Positions 42,885 to 52,747 of a DNA stretch of 64,000 bases are shown one piece after another. Every line of letters starts with the position of its first letter. The stretch's first letter is position 1. This DNA comes from Bifidobacteriaceae bacterium (lineage in GTDB: Bacteria; Actinomycetota; Actinomycetes; Actinomycetales; WQXJ01). The position numbers were made by a program, and so were the translations under genes. Where the stretch lies: NCBI GenBank assembly GCA_031270825.1, contig JAISXH010000041.1, positions 68,514 through 132,513 on the forward strand. The letters are read 5' to 3'. The notes under the pieces are model-generated. The model worked only from the letters and a program-made list of their open reading frames with translations, was not told the DNA's origin and searched no databases.

Positions 42885-45053
42885 CTACCAGGCCGCCGCT
42901 AGCGTTGTCGGGACGTTGAACTGGCCAGGCCCCCGGCCGGGATACATCAGGACCCGTCGGGTCTCCTTGTGCAAGGCGACGATGTCGCTGAGCCGGTCTC
43001 CGGTCAGATCCGCTCCCGCGATCAGCTGCCAAGGCTGCCAGCCCGCGCCGACCTGTGTTTGCCCGGTCAGGCCGCCGCCGGCCTTCCCCTGGTGGTAATA
43101 CAGGCCGCCGTCTGGCGCCAGGCCCAAGACATCGCCGATCTTGTCGCCGTCCATGTCGCCGAGGGGGTGTAGAGACCAGCCTTCCCAATTGCCTTCGAGG
43201 GCGATCCGGCCCTTGAGGAACTGGCCCCGGCTGTTAGTCAGATAAAGGTACGCGCTGCCGGTGGCGCGGTCGACCGCTAACACGTCGCGATTGCCGTCGC
43301 CGTCCAGGTCCACCGTGGGATGCGCCTCCAGGGCGCCCCAACCCCCGCCGATCTGGCGCGCCCGGAAGCGGGCCAGGCCGTCATTGGCGTAGAGAGTGAG
43401 GTCGCCATTCGAATTGATCGACATCAGGTCGACGTGGCCGTCGCGGTCCCAGTCGCCTGGGGCCAGCAGCGTCAAGTTGGTCCAGCCGCCACCGATCTTC
43501 CTAGGCGTGCCCGGCTTCGAGGAACTCGCCATCGGAATTATGAACAGGTCGCCCACATTGTCCACGACCACCAGCTCGCCGCGCCCGTCCTTGTCCAGGT
43601 CCTCGCTCAGCACCACCTGTTGGAAGGGAGTCTTCGGCGGCACGTCTGGGACCACCGGCGAATAGGACCGGATGACGTCGAGTTTGGCATAGAGGTGCCT
43701 TCCTGGGCAGTCGGTCGAGTTGACGTCGCGGTGCCCGGCCACCACCGGTTTGGTCGGGCTGCCCGGAGCCGCCGAGTAGACCGTGTTGCCCCGCAATGAG
43801 GTCAGACCGGCCACACCCAACCGCCACGCCACCAGGCGCCCGGCCGCGTCCAAGGCGGCAACGCTGGGCTCAGCGGTGTCCATCGAACCCAAGAAGCAGA
43901 CTCCGGTGGAACCCTTGTTGAAATTGGTGGCGTGCGCCCCGACCACGTTCCGTTCGGTCCCGCCCTGACGTCCCTCCCAGATGCCGCCGTACTTGTCCAC
44001 CACGAAGTTGTAGCCGATGTCGTCCCAGCCGTTGTTGCCCATGTGCCAGACTTGCACCGACCGGATGATGCCGGGAACCTGGGCCTGGCTGTAGTTGTTA
44101 GTGCCCGCTTGGTGGTGGATGATCGCGCCGACCAGCCTGGGCGCCAGCTCCGGTTGGCCCTTGGGCGTGTTGCCGGAGAAATTGGCCGGCGCCGCGTTCC
44201 ACTGCGAACGCGGGTTGATGGTCGGCTTGGGGGCCAATGCCGTCAGCGCGCCTCCCAGCTTGGCGCCAGTGACAGCGGCTGTCGCTCGGGCGCCCCCCGG
44301 AACCGAAGTTCCGGGCGAGGCGGCGTTCTTGGCGGCATCGGTCTGGCCGGCGGCCGCCGGGTCGGGATCTTGTTCGTCCGCGCTCAGCGGCACCACCGCC
44401 GGCACCAGCCCGGCCGGCAGATCGGCGTCCGGTTCGGACAGGACCTGGATCTGGATCGCCGTGGCTCCCGCCACGACCAAAGGCTCGCTGCCGGCTCTTG
44501 CCCGCCGCCCCTCGGCGCTGTCTGGATCGGGGCCGTCGACCGCCTCAAGGTCGAACCATTCGGTCCACTCGTCATTTTGGTAGGCGCGGGCCAGCACCCG
44601 GCCGGGTTCCTCATCGCCTTCCCAGGTCACGCCGGCGACAGAGAACTCAGGCGTCGCCAGCGCGTCGGTGACCAGCACTGTCACTTCGCCGCCGGCCTGG
44701 TCCAGGCTCACTTCGGCCTCTCCGACCGGCGCGGCGTCCAATTCGGCCACGCCCTGGTGCTCGGAGAGGATCGCGGCCTCGCCGACTGGCGCCGCCGTCT
44801 CGGAAGGTTTGACCGCGATTGGCTCATCCGCCGCCGCGTCTAAGGCCTCGCTGACAGCCTCGGCCACAGCCTCCGGATCAACCGGGTCAGCCGCCGCCAC
44901 AGCCGTCGGGACGTAGGCAACGGCACTGGCCGAGACGGCATCGGCGGCGCAGACGGGACCAGCCACCGCAGAACCGAGGGCAATTGCGAGGGCCGGGACG
45001 CCTTTCCAATACCGGACCGCGAAACCGCCGAGATTGTTCATTTGGACCACCAA
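42885..45053 (-). CDS. Secreted PGRP/amidase_2 domain protein with FG-GAP repeats
   Basis: The protein has 722 residues from GTG 45053 (ATG 45041 is also possible). A signal peptide is followed by a long Ala/Glu-rich region (about 40-280), then a peptidoglycan-recognition amidase domain (about 285-460) with zinc ligands in IIHHQAG, GAHATNFNKG and GHRDVNSTDCPG (His and Cys). The last 240 residues are FG-GAP repeats (DWDRDGHVDLMSI, DLDGDGNRDVLAV). It probably cleaves N-acetylmuramoyl-L-alanine bonds of peptidoglycan outside the cell. The FG-GAP part is like that of the S1 protease at 9484-11352, including GGGW/GAGW repeat ends. Confidence 0.9.
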   Translation of the reverse strand: MVVQMNNLGGFAVRYWKGVPALAIALGSAVAGPVCAADAVSASAVAYVPTAVAAADPVDPEAVAEAVSEALDAAADEPIAVKPSETAAPVGEAAILSEHQGVAELDAAPVGEAEVSLDQAGGEVTVLVTDALATPEFSVAGVTWEGDEEPGRVLARAYQNDEWTEWFDLEAVDGPDPDSAEGRRARAGSEPLVVAGATAIQIQVLSEPDADLPAGLVPAVVPLSADEQDPDPAAAGQTDAAKNAASPGTSVPGGARATAAVTGAKLGGALTALAPKPTINPRSQWNAAPANFSGNTPKGQPELAPRLVGAIIHHQAGTNNYSQAQVPGIIRSVQVWHMGNNGWDDIGYNFVVDKYGGIWEGRQGGTERNVVGAHATNFNKGSTGVCFLGSMDTAEPSVAALDAAGRLVAWRLGVAGLTSLRGNTVYSAAPGSPTKPVVAGHRDVNSTDCPGRHLYAKLDVIRSYSPVVPDVPPKTPFQQVVLSEDLDKDGRGELVVVDNVGDLFIIPMASSSKPGTPRKIGGGWTNLTLLAPGDWDRDGHVDLMSINSNGDLTLYANDGLARFRARQIGGGWGALEAHPTVDLDGDGNRDVLAVDRATGSAYLYLTNSRGQFLKGRIALEGNWEGWSLHPLGDMDGDKIGDVLGLAPDGGLYYHQGKAGGGLTGQTQVGAGWQPWQLIAGADLTGDRLSDIVALHKETRRVLMYPGRGPGQFNVPTTLAAAW

Positions 45054-45095
45054 ATCCTTCGGTTGCAGGGAAGAGAGTAGGTGCGCAACCGCTGT

Positions 45096-45125
45096 CTATT
45101 AGACCACGAAGCCCACCGAGCACAA
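45096..45125 (-). promoter_or_regulatory. Candidate promoter of the amidase gene
   Basis: On the minus strand TTGTGC (-35, 45120-45125) and TAATAG (-10, 45096-45101) are separated by 18 nt and lie about 45 nt before the start, a good housekeeping sigma-type pair for a GC-rich genome. The surrounding 143 nt separate the amidase gene from divergent glgX. Confidence 0.5.
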
Positions 45126-45196
45126 GGTTCCTGCCTGCGGATGTCGCCAGGCGGCGGCGGTTTGGCCTGCCGGGCTGGCTGGGGCAAGCTTGTCTT

Positions 45197-47449
45197 GTGA
45201 CCTTTGCCAGCGCCGCCAGAGCCGAGCCGCTGCGTTTCCCCCGCGACCAGGTTCCCGGCGTCCGCTTGGCCGGCGACGGGATCGATGTCGCCGTGTTCGC
45301 GGCTCACGCGACTGGAGTCGAGCTGTGTTTGATCGACGCCCCGCACACCCTCCAACAGACTGAACGGCGGTTCGCTCTGGCCGGGCCGAGCAACGGTTTG
45401 TTTCACGGGCACATCCCCGGGGTCGGCGTCGGCCAGCGTTACGGCTTCAGGGCCGATGGGCCGTGGGATCCGTCGGCTGGCCATCTTTACAATCCGAACA
45501 AGCTGTTGCTCGACCCGTATGGGCGCGGTCTGGACGGACAACCGGTGCTGTCGCCGGCCCTGCATGCCCACCAGACCGGCCCGAATCTCGGTCCGTCAGT
45601 CACCCCGTGGCAGCCAGATCAGCGCGATTCGGCGCCCTACATGGCCTATTCGGTCGTGGCCGAAGGGGCTTTCGACTGGGGCGGGGTGGCCAGGCCGAAC
45701 ACTCCCTGGCGCCAGACCGTGATCATGGAGGGCCACGTGCGCGGCATGACCATGCTGCGTGAGGATATCCCCGCCGATTTACGCGGCACTTACGCCGGAT
45801 TGGCCCACCCGGCTTCGATTCGCCATCTCAAGTCGCTTGGCATAACCGCCGTCGAACTCTTGCCGATTCACGCCTGCATGACCGAGCCGCACCTGGCCGA
45901 ACAGGGGATGTCGAACTACTGGGGGTATTCGACGCTGTCGTTTTTCACGCCCAACCCGGCTTACGCCACCGCCGCCTCGCGGCGCCAGGGAACGGAAGCC
46001 ATCAGCCGCGAATTGAAAGGCATGGTGTCGCTGTTGCACCAGGCCGGCATCGAGGTGTTCCTCGACGTGGTCTACAACCACACCTGCGAAGTCGGCATGG
46101 GCGGACCGACCGTCTGCTGGCGCGGCCTCGACAACCTGGCTTGGTATCTGCACGACGGGTCGGTCCCGGCCCGCTACGCCGATGTCACCGGCACCGGCAA
46201 CACTCTCGATTTCAGGCGTGCCAACACCGTCGGGATGGCTCTCGACTCATTGCGGTATTGGGCGGCCGATTATCAAATCGACGGCTTCCGCTACGACCTG
46301 GCCGTGACGCTGGCCCGCGGCTACTCCGGATTCGACTCCGACCATCCTTTCTTGGTGGGCTTGCGCACCGACCCGGTGTTGCGGCAGGTCAAACACATCG
46401 CGGAGCCGTGGGATCTTGGGCCCGGCGGCTGGCAGACCGGCTCGTTCCCAGTGCCGATCACGGCCTGGAACGACGCCTTCAGAGGGGACGTGCGCTCATT
46501 CTGGCTGTCCGGTCCCAAGGAGATGTCCGCCGGCCGCATCCCGCCGTCCCCGCGCGATCTGGCCACGCGCCTGTCCGGCAGCGCCGATCTGTTCTCGCGT
46601 TCCGACCCGATGGGCGATCACGGCCCGGTCGGGTCGATCAACTTCGTCACCGCCCATGACGGTTTCACCATGCGCGATCTGGTCTGCTTCGACCACAAAC
46701 ACAACCAGGCCAACGGCGAGAACAATCAGGACGGCACCGACGACAACCGCTCCTGGAACCACGGCACCGAGGGTCTGATAGTGGACTCGGGCGTCGGCGG
46801 AGTGGCCGGCTCAGAACTGGGCTTGGACGCCATCGCCTCCCTGCGCCAGCGTTCGATCCGAAACCTGTTCGCGGTCCTGGCTTTCTCCGCCGGAGTGCCC
46901 ATGTACTGCGCCGGCGACGAGTTCGGCCGCACCCAATGGGGCAATAACAACGCCTACTGCCAGGACGGTCCGATCTCCTGGTTGGATTGGGAATTGGGGC
47001 CCTGGCAGCGTGATCTGTTGGCCACCGTGGGCTTCCTGTTCGCTTTGCGCCGGAGCCACACCTCGCTTCGGCCGCCGGTCTACCGGAACGGCGCGGTCAC
47101 CGCCGACGGTCTGCCGGACCTGGGTTGGTTCTCCTTCGATGGCGTCCCGGTCAGCGCCGCCCAATGGCATGACTCCTCATTTCGCAAGGTCCAGATGCTG
47201 CGCCACAACCCGTCGCCCGCCGCCCACGACGCCTTGCTCTTGATCAACGGTGATCTCGACGGGAGCGATTGCCTCTTGGCGCCCGCCAAGCCCGGCGCCA
47301 GCTGGGAGCTGATTTGGGACTCGATCTGGGATGTGCCGGATGATCGGGCTCTTTCGGACGGTCTCGAGGGCCCGCTGGAGGCCGAGGGCGGCGAATCGGT
47401 GCCGGTCCACTTGCTATCAACCCGCCTGTATCTCTCCAAGCCCGTCTGA
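45197..47449 (+). CDS. glgX: Glycogen debranching enzyme GlgX
   Basis: The protein has 750 residues from GTG 45197, where homology to GlgX begins (VRLAGDGIDVAVFAAHATGVELCLID); the longer frame upstream is not homologous. It has an N-terminal CBM48-like domain and a GH13 catalytic domain with regions VFLDVVYNHT, DGFRYDLAV (nucleophile Asp), KHIAEPWDLG (acid Glu) and FVTAHDGFTMRD (transition-state Asp). It removes alpha-1,6 branches from limit dextrins left by the phosphorylase, whose gene converges on it from the right. No strong ribosome site is visible. Confidence 0.92.
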   Translation: MTFASAARAEPLRFPRDQVPGVRLAGDGIDVAVFAAHATGVELCLIDAPHTLQQTERRFALAGPSNGLFHGHIPGVGVGQRYGFRADGPWDPSAGHLYNPNKLLLDPYGRGLDGQPVLSPALHAHQTGPNLGPSVTPWQPDQRDSAPYMAYSVVAEGAFDWGGVARPNTPWRQTVIMEGHVRGMTMLREDIPADLRGTYAGLAHPASIRHLKSLGITAVELLPIHACMTEPHLAEQGMSNYWGYSTLSFFTPNPAYATAASRRQGTEAISRELKGMVSLLHQAGIEVFLDVVYNHTCEVGMGGPTVCWRGLDNLAWYLHDGSVPARYADVTGTGNTLDFRRANTVGMALDSLRYWAADYQIDGFRYDLAVTLARGYSGFDSDHPFLVGLRTDPVLRQVKHIAEPWDLGPGGWQTGSFPVPITAWNDAFRGDVRSFWLSGPKEMSAGRIPPSPRDLATRLSGSADLFSRSDPMGDHGPVGSINFVTAHDGFTMRDLVCFDHKHNQANGENNQDGTDDNRSWNHGTEGLIVDSGVGGVAGSELGLDAIASLRQRSIRNLFAVLAFSAGVPMYCAGDEFGRTQWGNNNAYCQDGPISWLDWELGPWQRDLLATVGFLFALRRSHTSLRPPVYRNGAVTADGLPDLGWFSFDGVPVSAAQWHDSSFRKVQMLRHNPSPAAHDALLLINGDLDGSDCLLAPAKPGASWELIWDSIWDVPDDRALSDGLEGPLEAEGGESVPVHLLSTRLYLSKPV

Positions 47450-47592
47450 TGCCGGTATCCGGTGCAACCCAACCGGATTGCCCAGACCCGGATGGACTTG
47501 ATCCCCCTGTGACCAGCGCCGGGTCTGCTCTGGCCGCCGCCTCGACCGCCGCCCCGGCCAGCTAGACCGGCCAGCTGGACCGGCCGCCCCGA

Positions 47593-50163
47593 TCAGGCCG
47601 ACGCGATCAAGCCCAAGTCGGCTGAAGTGACCAGCAGGGGATTCTTGGGCACGGCCCTGACCGTGTAACCGAACGGTCCAGACCGCCCTAGCGACACGCT
47701 GCCGGTGAAGACCGCCCGGCCATGGCTGTCGGTCTCAAGCTGCCTCAAGGATTCGATCTTGTAGCCGGTCTTGAGGTTGTCCGCCTCGGTGGCATGGCCG
47801 TAGACGACTTGGACGTCGACATCGGCGGAAGTCAAGCCGGCCAACGAGAGGTGGGCGGTGATCGCGATGACGTCCCCCACGTAGGCGACATCCGCCACCC
47901 CGCCGGAATCCACGTGCTCCACGCGCAGGGACGGCCAAGCCGCCCGCACCTTCGCCTTCCAGGCCGCCAGGTCCTTCGCGCCGGCCAACGAATCCGCCGC
48001 CAGCCGGCGGCCCAGTGCCGCCGCCGGCGCGTAGAGCCGTTCGACGTATTCCGCCACCATGCGTGTGGCCTGCACTTTTGGACCCAAAGTGGCCAGCGTG
48101 TGGCGGACCATCTCCAGCCAGGTGACCGGCAGGCCGCGATTGTCTTTAGCGTAGAAGCGGGGGGCCACCTGCTTTTCGATCAGGTCGTAGAGGGCGGCGG
48201 CCTCCAAATCGTCCCGGCGTGACGGGTCTTGGACGCCGTCGGCGGTGGGGATGGCCCAGCCGTTCTGGGCGTCATACCATTCGTCCCACCAGCCGTCCAG
48301 GATCGACAGGTTGAGGGCGCCGTTGATGGCCGCCTTCATCCCGGAAGTGCCGCAAGCCTCCAGCGGCCGCAGCGGATTGTTCAGCCAAACATCGCAACCC
48401 GGGAACAGGCTCTCCGCCAGATCCATGTCGTAGTTGGGCAGGAACACGATCCGACCGCGCACGTCCGGATCGTCGGTGAAACGCACCAGTTCTTGGATGA
48501 GCGACTTGCCCTGCTCGTCGGCCGGATGCGACTTGCCCGCGATCACCAACTGGATGGGTCGGTCCGGATCGGTCAGCAACGCCTTCAGCCGGACGGGGTC
48601 CCGCAGCATCAGAGTCAAGCGCTTGTAGGTGGGAACCCGTCGGGCGAAGCCGATGGTCAGGACATCGGCCGAGAGAGCCGAGTCGATCCAACCCAACTCC
48701 GCCGGCGAGGCGCCCCGTTTCTTGTAGGAGGCGCGCAAACGTCGGCGGGCCTCATCGACCAATCGCGCCCGCGAGGCCCGGCGCAGGTCCCACAGAGTCT
48801 GGTCGGAAACCAGATCCGGGTCCTCCCAACCTTCTGAGCCCTGCGCGTCCGGCCCTTCGCCGATGCGCAGCGTCTCCAGGCCGCCGTAGGTCCGGTCCAG
48901 CCAGGTCGGCGAATGGACGCCATTGGTGACCGAGGTGATGGGAACCTCGTCGTGGTCGAAGCCCGGCCACAGGCCGGCGAACATCGCCCGTGAGACCTTC
49001 CCGTGCAGCACCGACACGCCGTTGGCCCGCCCGCCCAGTCTCAGGCCCATCACCGCCATGTTGAAGACGGCCGGGTCGCCGCCTTGGTAGTCCTCCCGGC
49101 CCAGCGCCAGGATCTTATCGACCTCCACTCCCGGGGTGGCCAGATCGCCGCTGAAGTACTTCGCCACCAGGCCGGCGTCGAAGCGGTCGATCCCGGCCGG
49201 CACAGGCGTGTGGGTGGTGAAGACGGTCGAGCCGCGCGCCGCCTCCAGGCCCGCGTCGAAGGTCAGGCCGTCCGCCACATACTCCTTGATCCGCTCAATG
49301 CCGAGGAACCCGGCGTGGCCTTCGTTGGTGTGGAACACCTCTGGGGCGGGCGTGCCAGTCAGGCGGGAATAGGCCCGCAGGGCTTTGACGCCGCCCATGC
49401 CCAGCAGCAACTCTTGCAGCAACCGATGCTCGCCGGTCCCGCCGTACAGGCGGTCGGTGACCGTCCGGGCGGCCTGGTCGTTGGCCGGGATGTTGGAATC
49501 CAGCAAGAGCAAGGGCACGCGCCCCACTTGGGCTCTGAGCACATGAGCGCCCAGCGACCGCCCGCCCGGCAGCGGCAACGAGATGACCACCGGCCGGCCG
49601 TCGCTTTCGCGCAGCAGGGACAGCGGCAGTCCGTCTGGATCCAACACCGGATAGGTCTCCGATTGCCACCCGTCCCTGGTCAGCGACTGTTTGAAGTAGC
49701 CGGATTGGTAGAACAGACCCACTCCCACTATCGGCACGCCCAGGTCCGAGGCGGCCTTCAGGTGGTCTCCGGCCAGGATGCCCAGACCGCCGGAGTACTG
49801 CGGCAGCACCGCGGTGATGCCGAATTCGGGCGAGAAATACGCGATCGACTGCGGCGCGTCCGGACCCAGGCCCTGGTACCAGCGCGGCTCTTCGGTGTAG
49901 CGGGCCAGGTCGGCGGCGGCGGCTTGGACTTGGTCGACAAACGAGGCCTGCCCGGCCAATTCAGCCAAGCGGTCCGGCTCCAGGGCGCCCAACAATTGCA
50001 CCGGGTCGCCGTGGACGGAGCGCCAGATCTCGGGCGCGATTGATTCGAATAGGTCGCGGGTGGGCCCGTGCCAGGACCAGCGCAGGTTGTTGGCCAAGCC
50101 ATCCAGGGCGGCGATTGATTCAGGTAGGACGGTCCGGACGGTGAATCGACGTATCACTCTCAC
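47593..50163 (-). CDS. glgP: Alpha-glucan phosphorylase GlgP (actinobacterial DUF3417 type)
   Basis: The protein has 856 residues from GTG 50163. The N-terminal DUF3417 region (ALDGLANNLRWSWHGPTRDLF) precedes a phosphorylase domain with PLP Lys610 in CGTSGMKAAINGALNLSILDGWWDEWY. It phosphorolyses alpha-1,4 glucan to glucose-1-phosphate; in GlgE-pathway organisms this class also handles maltosaccharides. The start is supported by TAGGCT exactly 7 nt before the GTG, a leaderless arrangement, and by absence of a ribosome site. It is divergent from glgE and convergent with glgX. Confidence 0.92.
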   Translation of the reverse strand: MRVIRRFTVRTVLPESIAALDGLANNLRWSWHGPTRDLFESIAPEIWRSVHGDPVQLLGALEPDRLAELAGQASFVDQVQAAAADLARYTEEPRWYQGLGPDAPQSIAYFSPEFGITAVLPQYSGGLGILAGDHLKAASDLGVPIVGVGLFYQSGYFKQSLTRDGWQSETYPVLDPDGLPLSLLRESDGRPVVISLPLPGGRSLGAHVLRAQVGRVPLLLLDSNIPANDQAARTVTDRLYGGTGEHRLLQELLLGMGGVKALRAYSRLTGTPAPEVFHTNEGHAGFLGIERIKEYVADGLTFDAGLEAARGSTVFTTHTPVPAGIDRFDAGLVAKYFSGDLATPGVEVDKILALGREDYQGGDPAVFNMAVMGLRLGGRANGVSVLHGKVSRAMFAGLWPGFDHDEVPITSVTNGVHSPTWLDRTYGGLETLRIGEGPDAQGSEGWEDPDLVSDQTLWDLRRASRARLVDEARRRLRASYKKRGASPAELGWIDSALSADVLTIGFARRVPTYKRLTLMLRDPVRLKALLTDPDRPIQLVIAGKSHPADEQGKSLIQELVRFTDDPDVRGRIVFLPNYDMDLAESLFPGCDVWLNNPLRPLEACGTSGMKAAINGALNLSILDGWWDEWYDAQNGWAIPTADGVQDPSRRDDLEAAALYDLIEKQVAPRFYAKDNRGLPVTWLEMVRHTLATLGPKVQATRMVAEYVERLYAPAAALGRRLAADSLAGAKDLAAWKAKVRAAWPSLRVEHVDSGGVADVAYVGDVIAITAHLSLAGLTSADVDVQVVYGHATEADNLKTGYKIESLRQLETDSHGRAVFTGSVSLGRSGPFGYTVRAVPKNPLLVTSADLGLIASA

Positions 50164-50170
50164 CCGCGTG

Positions 50171-50176
50171 AGCCTA
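50171..50176 (-). promoter_or_regulatory. Leaderless-type -10 (TAGGCT) of glgP
   Basis: TAGGCT lies 7 nt before the GTG at 50163 on the minus strand, so transcription would begin at the start codon. A CTCAC/GTGAG inverted repeat (50158-50171) overlaps the start and the edge of this element. Confidence 0.4.
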
Positions 50177-50350
50177 CCGTGATTTCCGCAAGGGACGTAG
50201 GTCTCACTTCCCCATTGGTCCCGGCCCCGCCGGTTTACTATCCCGCGGCCTGTCCGATGCCGACCGCCCAGCCACGCTCCCTCCTCGCGAACCGCCGGGC
50301 GCATCGGCGAACCTCGGCCATGGGTGGAACACGCCGGTGCTGGTCTGCCT

Positions 50351-50356
50351 TACGGT
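50351..50356 (+). promoter_or_regulatory. Leaderless-type -10 (TACGGT) of glgE
   Basis: TACGGT lies 7 nt before the GTG at 50364, mirroring the glgP arrangement. The surrounding TTACGGTAG is the inverted counterpart of CTACCGTGA at 50174-50182 near glgP, so the 200-nt divergent region has matching ends. Confidence 0.4.
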
Positions 50357-50363
50357 AGATCGG

Positions 50364-52730
50364 GTGAACCCAAGCCAGGCCAAGCCGCCATCACGTTCCC
50401 CCAAGCCCAACCCCGACCCCAACCCCGCCCCAGCGCCCGTCCGAGCGTCCGTCCCCGTCCCAGCGCCCAGCCCCGACCCAGCGCCCGCCCGAGCGTCCGT
50501 CCCCGTCCCAGCGCCCAGCCCCGACCCCAACCCGGTCCCCGTCCCGGAGCCCGTCCCCGTTCCAGCGGCCGCCCCCGCCAAGGAGACCCGCAGCCGGGTC
50601 CCCCAGGCCACCGCCTTCGCGGGGATCGGCCGTGTCGCCGTCCTCGATGTCGGTCCGGTGGCCGAAGGCGGCCGTTGGTCTGCCCGAGCGGTGCCGGGTG
50701 AAGCCGTGCCGATCACGGCCACAGTCTTCAAAGACGGACACGGCGCCGTCGGGGCCACCGCCGTGTTGGTCGGCCCGGACGGCGCCGATCATTCGCGGGC
50801 CCCCATGCGCCTGGCCAACCAAGGCCTGGCCCGCTTCGAGGGTCGCCTGGCGCCCGATGCCGAGGGCGAATGGTCGTTCAGAGTCGAAGGCTGGTCTGAC
50901 CCGTTCGCCACCTGGCGCCATGACGCCGAGATCAAGATCCCCGCCGGCCAGGACGTCGAGACGGTTCTCGAAGAGGGCGCCCTGATCATGGACCGGGCCG
51001 CCCTTCGCCCGACCGCCGCCAGCCCCGCCGAGCCGACCAGCCCCGCTGAGCCGACCAGCCCCGCCGGGCCGACCAGCTCCGCCGAGCCGACCAGTTCCGC
51101 CGAGCCGACCAGCCCCGCCGGCGCCACCGACCAGGGGCTTTTCGCCCAGGCCGCCGCCCGCCTGCGCGACCAATCACGCCCTCCGGCCGAACGCCTGGCC
51201 GCAGCCGCCGAGGGAACCATCCCCGCCCTGTTGGCGGCCAATCCGCTCCGCGACCAAGTGACCAAATCAGCGGCCTATCGCCTGTCAGTTGGGCGCGAAC
51301 GCGCCTTGGTCGGCAACTGGTACGAGATTTTCCCCAGGTCGATTGGGGCCTATTTCTCGGCCCAGCGGGGCTGGGTCTCAGGCACTCTACGGACCTGCGC
51401 GGACGGCATCGGGCGAATCGCGGCCATGGGCTTCGACGTGCTCTACCTGACGCCTGTGCATCCGATCGGCCACACCTTCCGCAAGGGTCGCAACAACGCC
51501 CTCAAAGCCCAGCCAGGGGACCCCGGCTCGCCTTACGCCATCGGCTCCGAGGCGGGCGGCCACGACTCGATCCACCCCGACCTGGGCGATTTCGACGATT
51601 TCGACCACCTCGTGGCCACGGCCCGCGATCTGGGCATGGAGGTGGCGATGGACTTGGCGCTGCAATGCTCGCCGGACCATCCCTGGGTCAAAGAGCACCC
51701 GGAGTGGTTCACCCATCGCCCCGACGGGACCATCGCCTACGCCGAGAACCCGCCCAAGAAATACCAGGACATCTATCCACTCAACTTCGACCATGACCCG
51801 GAGGGCATCTACCAGGAGATCCTCAGGATCGTGCGGCTGTGGATCGCCCATGGGGTGACGATCTTCCGGGTCGACAATCCACACACCAAGCCGCTGCCTT
51901 TCTGGGAGCGGCTGATCGCGCAGATCGCCCAGGAGGCGCCCGACGTGGTCTTCCTGGCTGAAGCCTTCACCCGGCCGCCGATGATGCGCGCCCTGGCCCT
52001 GATCGGCTTCCACCAGTCCTACACCTACTTCGCCTGGCGCAACTCCAAAGAAGAGGTGCTCGATTACCTGCGCGAACTGGCTGGGCCGGAGGGCTCCTTC
52101 CTGCGACCGGCGATTTGGCCGACAACCCACGACATCTTGACGCCGTACATGCAGCACGGCGGCGTCAACGCCTTCAAAATCCGCGCCATCTTAGCCGCCA
52201 CCTACGCCCCCACCTGGGGCATCTATTCGGGCTACGAGTTGGCGGAGCATGTCGCCAGGCCGGGCAGCGAAGAGCAGTTGGACAATGAGAAATACGAATA
52301 CAAGGTCCGCGACTACGCCTCGCCCCGGGCGGTGTTCATGGCTGGGCTGCTCGGCCAGCTGAACGCCATTCGAGCCAGCCACCTGGCCTTGCGCCGCCTG
52401 CACAACGTCACCGTCCACCCCACCTCGGACGATTCGGTGGTCGCCTATTCCCGCCGCGTCGACCCGGAGCACGCCCCCGACGGGCGCCCCGACACCGTCC
52501 TGGTGGTCCTCAACTTGGACCCTTTCAACGTCCGCGAGTCTTTCATCCAGTTGGATTTGGCGGCGTTGGGTTTGCAAGACCAGGCCGCCGATGCCGCCGG
52601 GCCGGTTTTCCAAGCCCACGACCTGTTGTCGGGCCAGATCTACCAGTGGGGCGCCCGGCCTTTCGTGCGGCTCGACCCGCACGCGCTGCCGGGCCACGTC
52701 ATCCACGTCCAGCCGCTCGATCCGGCCTGA
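50364..52730 (+). CDS. glgE: Alpha-1,4-glucan:maltose-1-phosphate maltosyltransferase GlgE
   Basis: The 788-residue protein is longer than the usual 660-700. The GH13_3 catalytic domain has FRVDNPHTKPLPFWE with nucleophile Asp504 and VFLAEAFTRP with acid Glu533; VHPIGHTFRKGRNN is also typical. It extends alpha-glucan with maltose units from maltose-1-phosphate. Two low-complexity additions are present: an N-terminal Pro-rich repeat (residues about 5-70; a 48-nt duplication, PAPxRASVPVPAPSPD) and an interdomain SPAEPT pentapeptide repeat (51018-51120). The genes that make maltose-1-phosphate (treS/pep2 or glgM) are not in this window. Confidence 0.92.
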   Translation: MNPSQAKPPSRSPKPNPDPNPAPAPVRASVPVPAPSPDPAPARASVPVPAPSPDPNPVPVPEPVPVPAAAPAKETRSRVPQATAFAGIGRVAVLDVGPVAEGGRWSARAVPGEAVPITATVFKDGHGAVGATAVLVGPDGADHSRAPMRLANQGLARFEGRLAPDAEGEWSFRVEGWSDPFATWRHDAEIKIPAGQDVETVLEEGALIMDRAALRPTAASPAEPTSPAEPTSPAGPTSSAEPTSSAEPTSPAGATDQGLFAQAAARLRDQSRPPAERLAAAAEGTIPALLAANPLRDQVTKSAAYRLSVGRERALVGNWYEIFPRSIGAYFSAQRGWVSGTLRTCADGIGRIAAMGFDVLYLTPVHPIGHTFRKGRNNALKAQPGDPGSPYAIGSEAGGHDSIHPDLGDFDDFDHLVATARDLGMEVAMDLALQCSPDHPWVKEHPEWFTHRPDGTIAYAENPPKKYQDIYPLNFDHDPEGIYQEILRIVRLWIAHGVTIFRVDNPHTKPLPFWERLIAQIAQEAPDVVFLAEAFTRPPMMRALALIGFHQSYTYFAWRNSKEEVLDYLRELAGPEGSFLRPAIWPTTHDILTPYMQHGGVNAFKIRAILAATYAPTWGIYSGYELAEHVARPGSEEQLDNEKYEYKVRDYASPRAVFMAGLLGQLNAIRASHLALRRLHNVTVHPTSDDSVVAYSRRVDPEHAPDGRPDTVLVVLNLDPFNVRESFIQLDLAALGLQDQAADAAGPVFQAHDLLSGQIYQWGARPFVRLDPHALPGHVIHVQPLDPA

Positions 52731-52747
52731 TCACGTTGGTCTGACGA

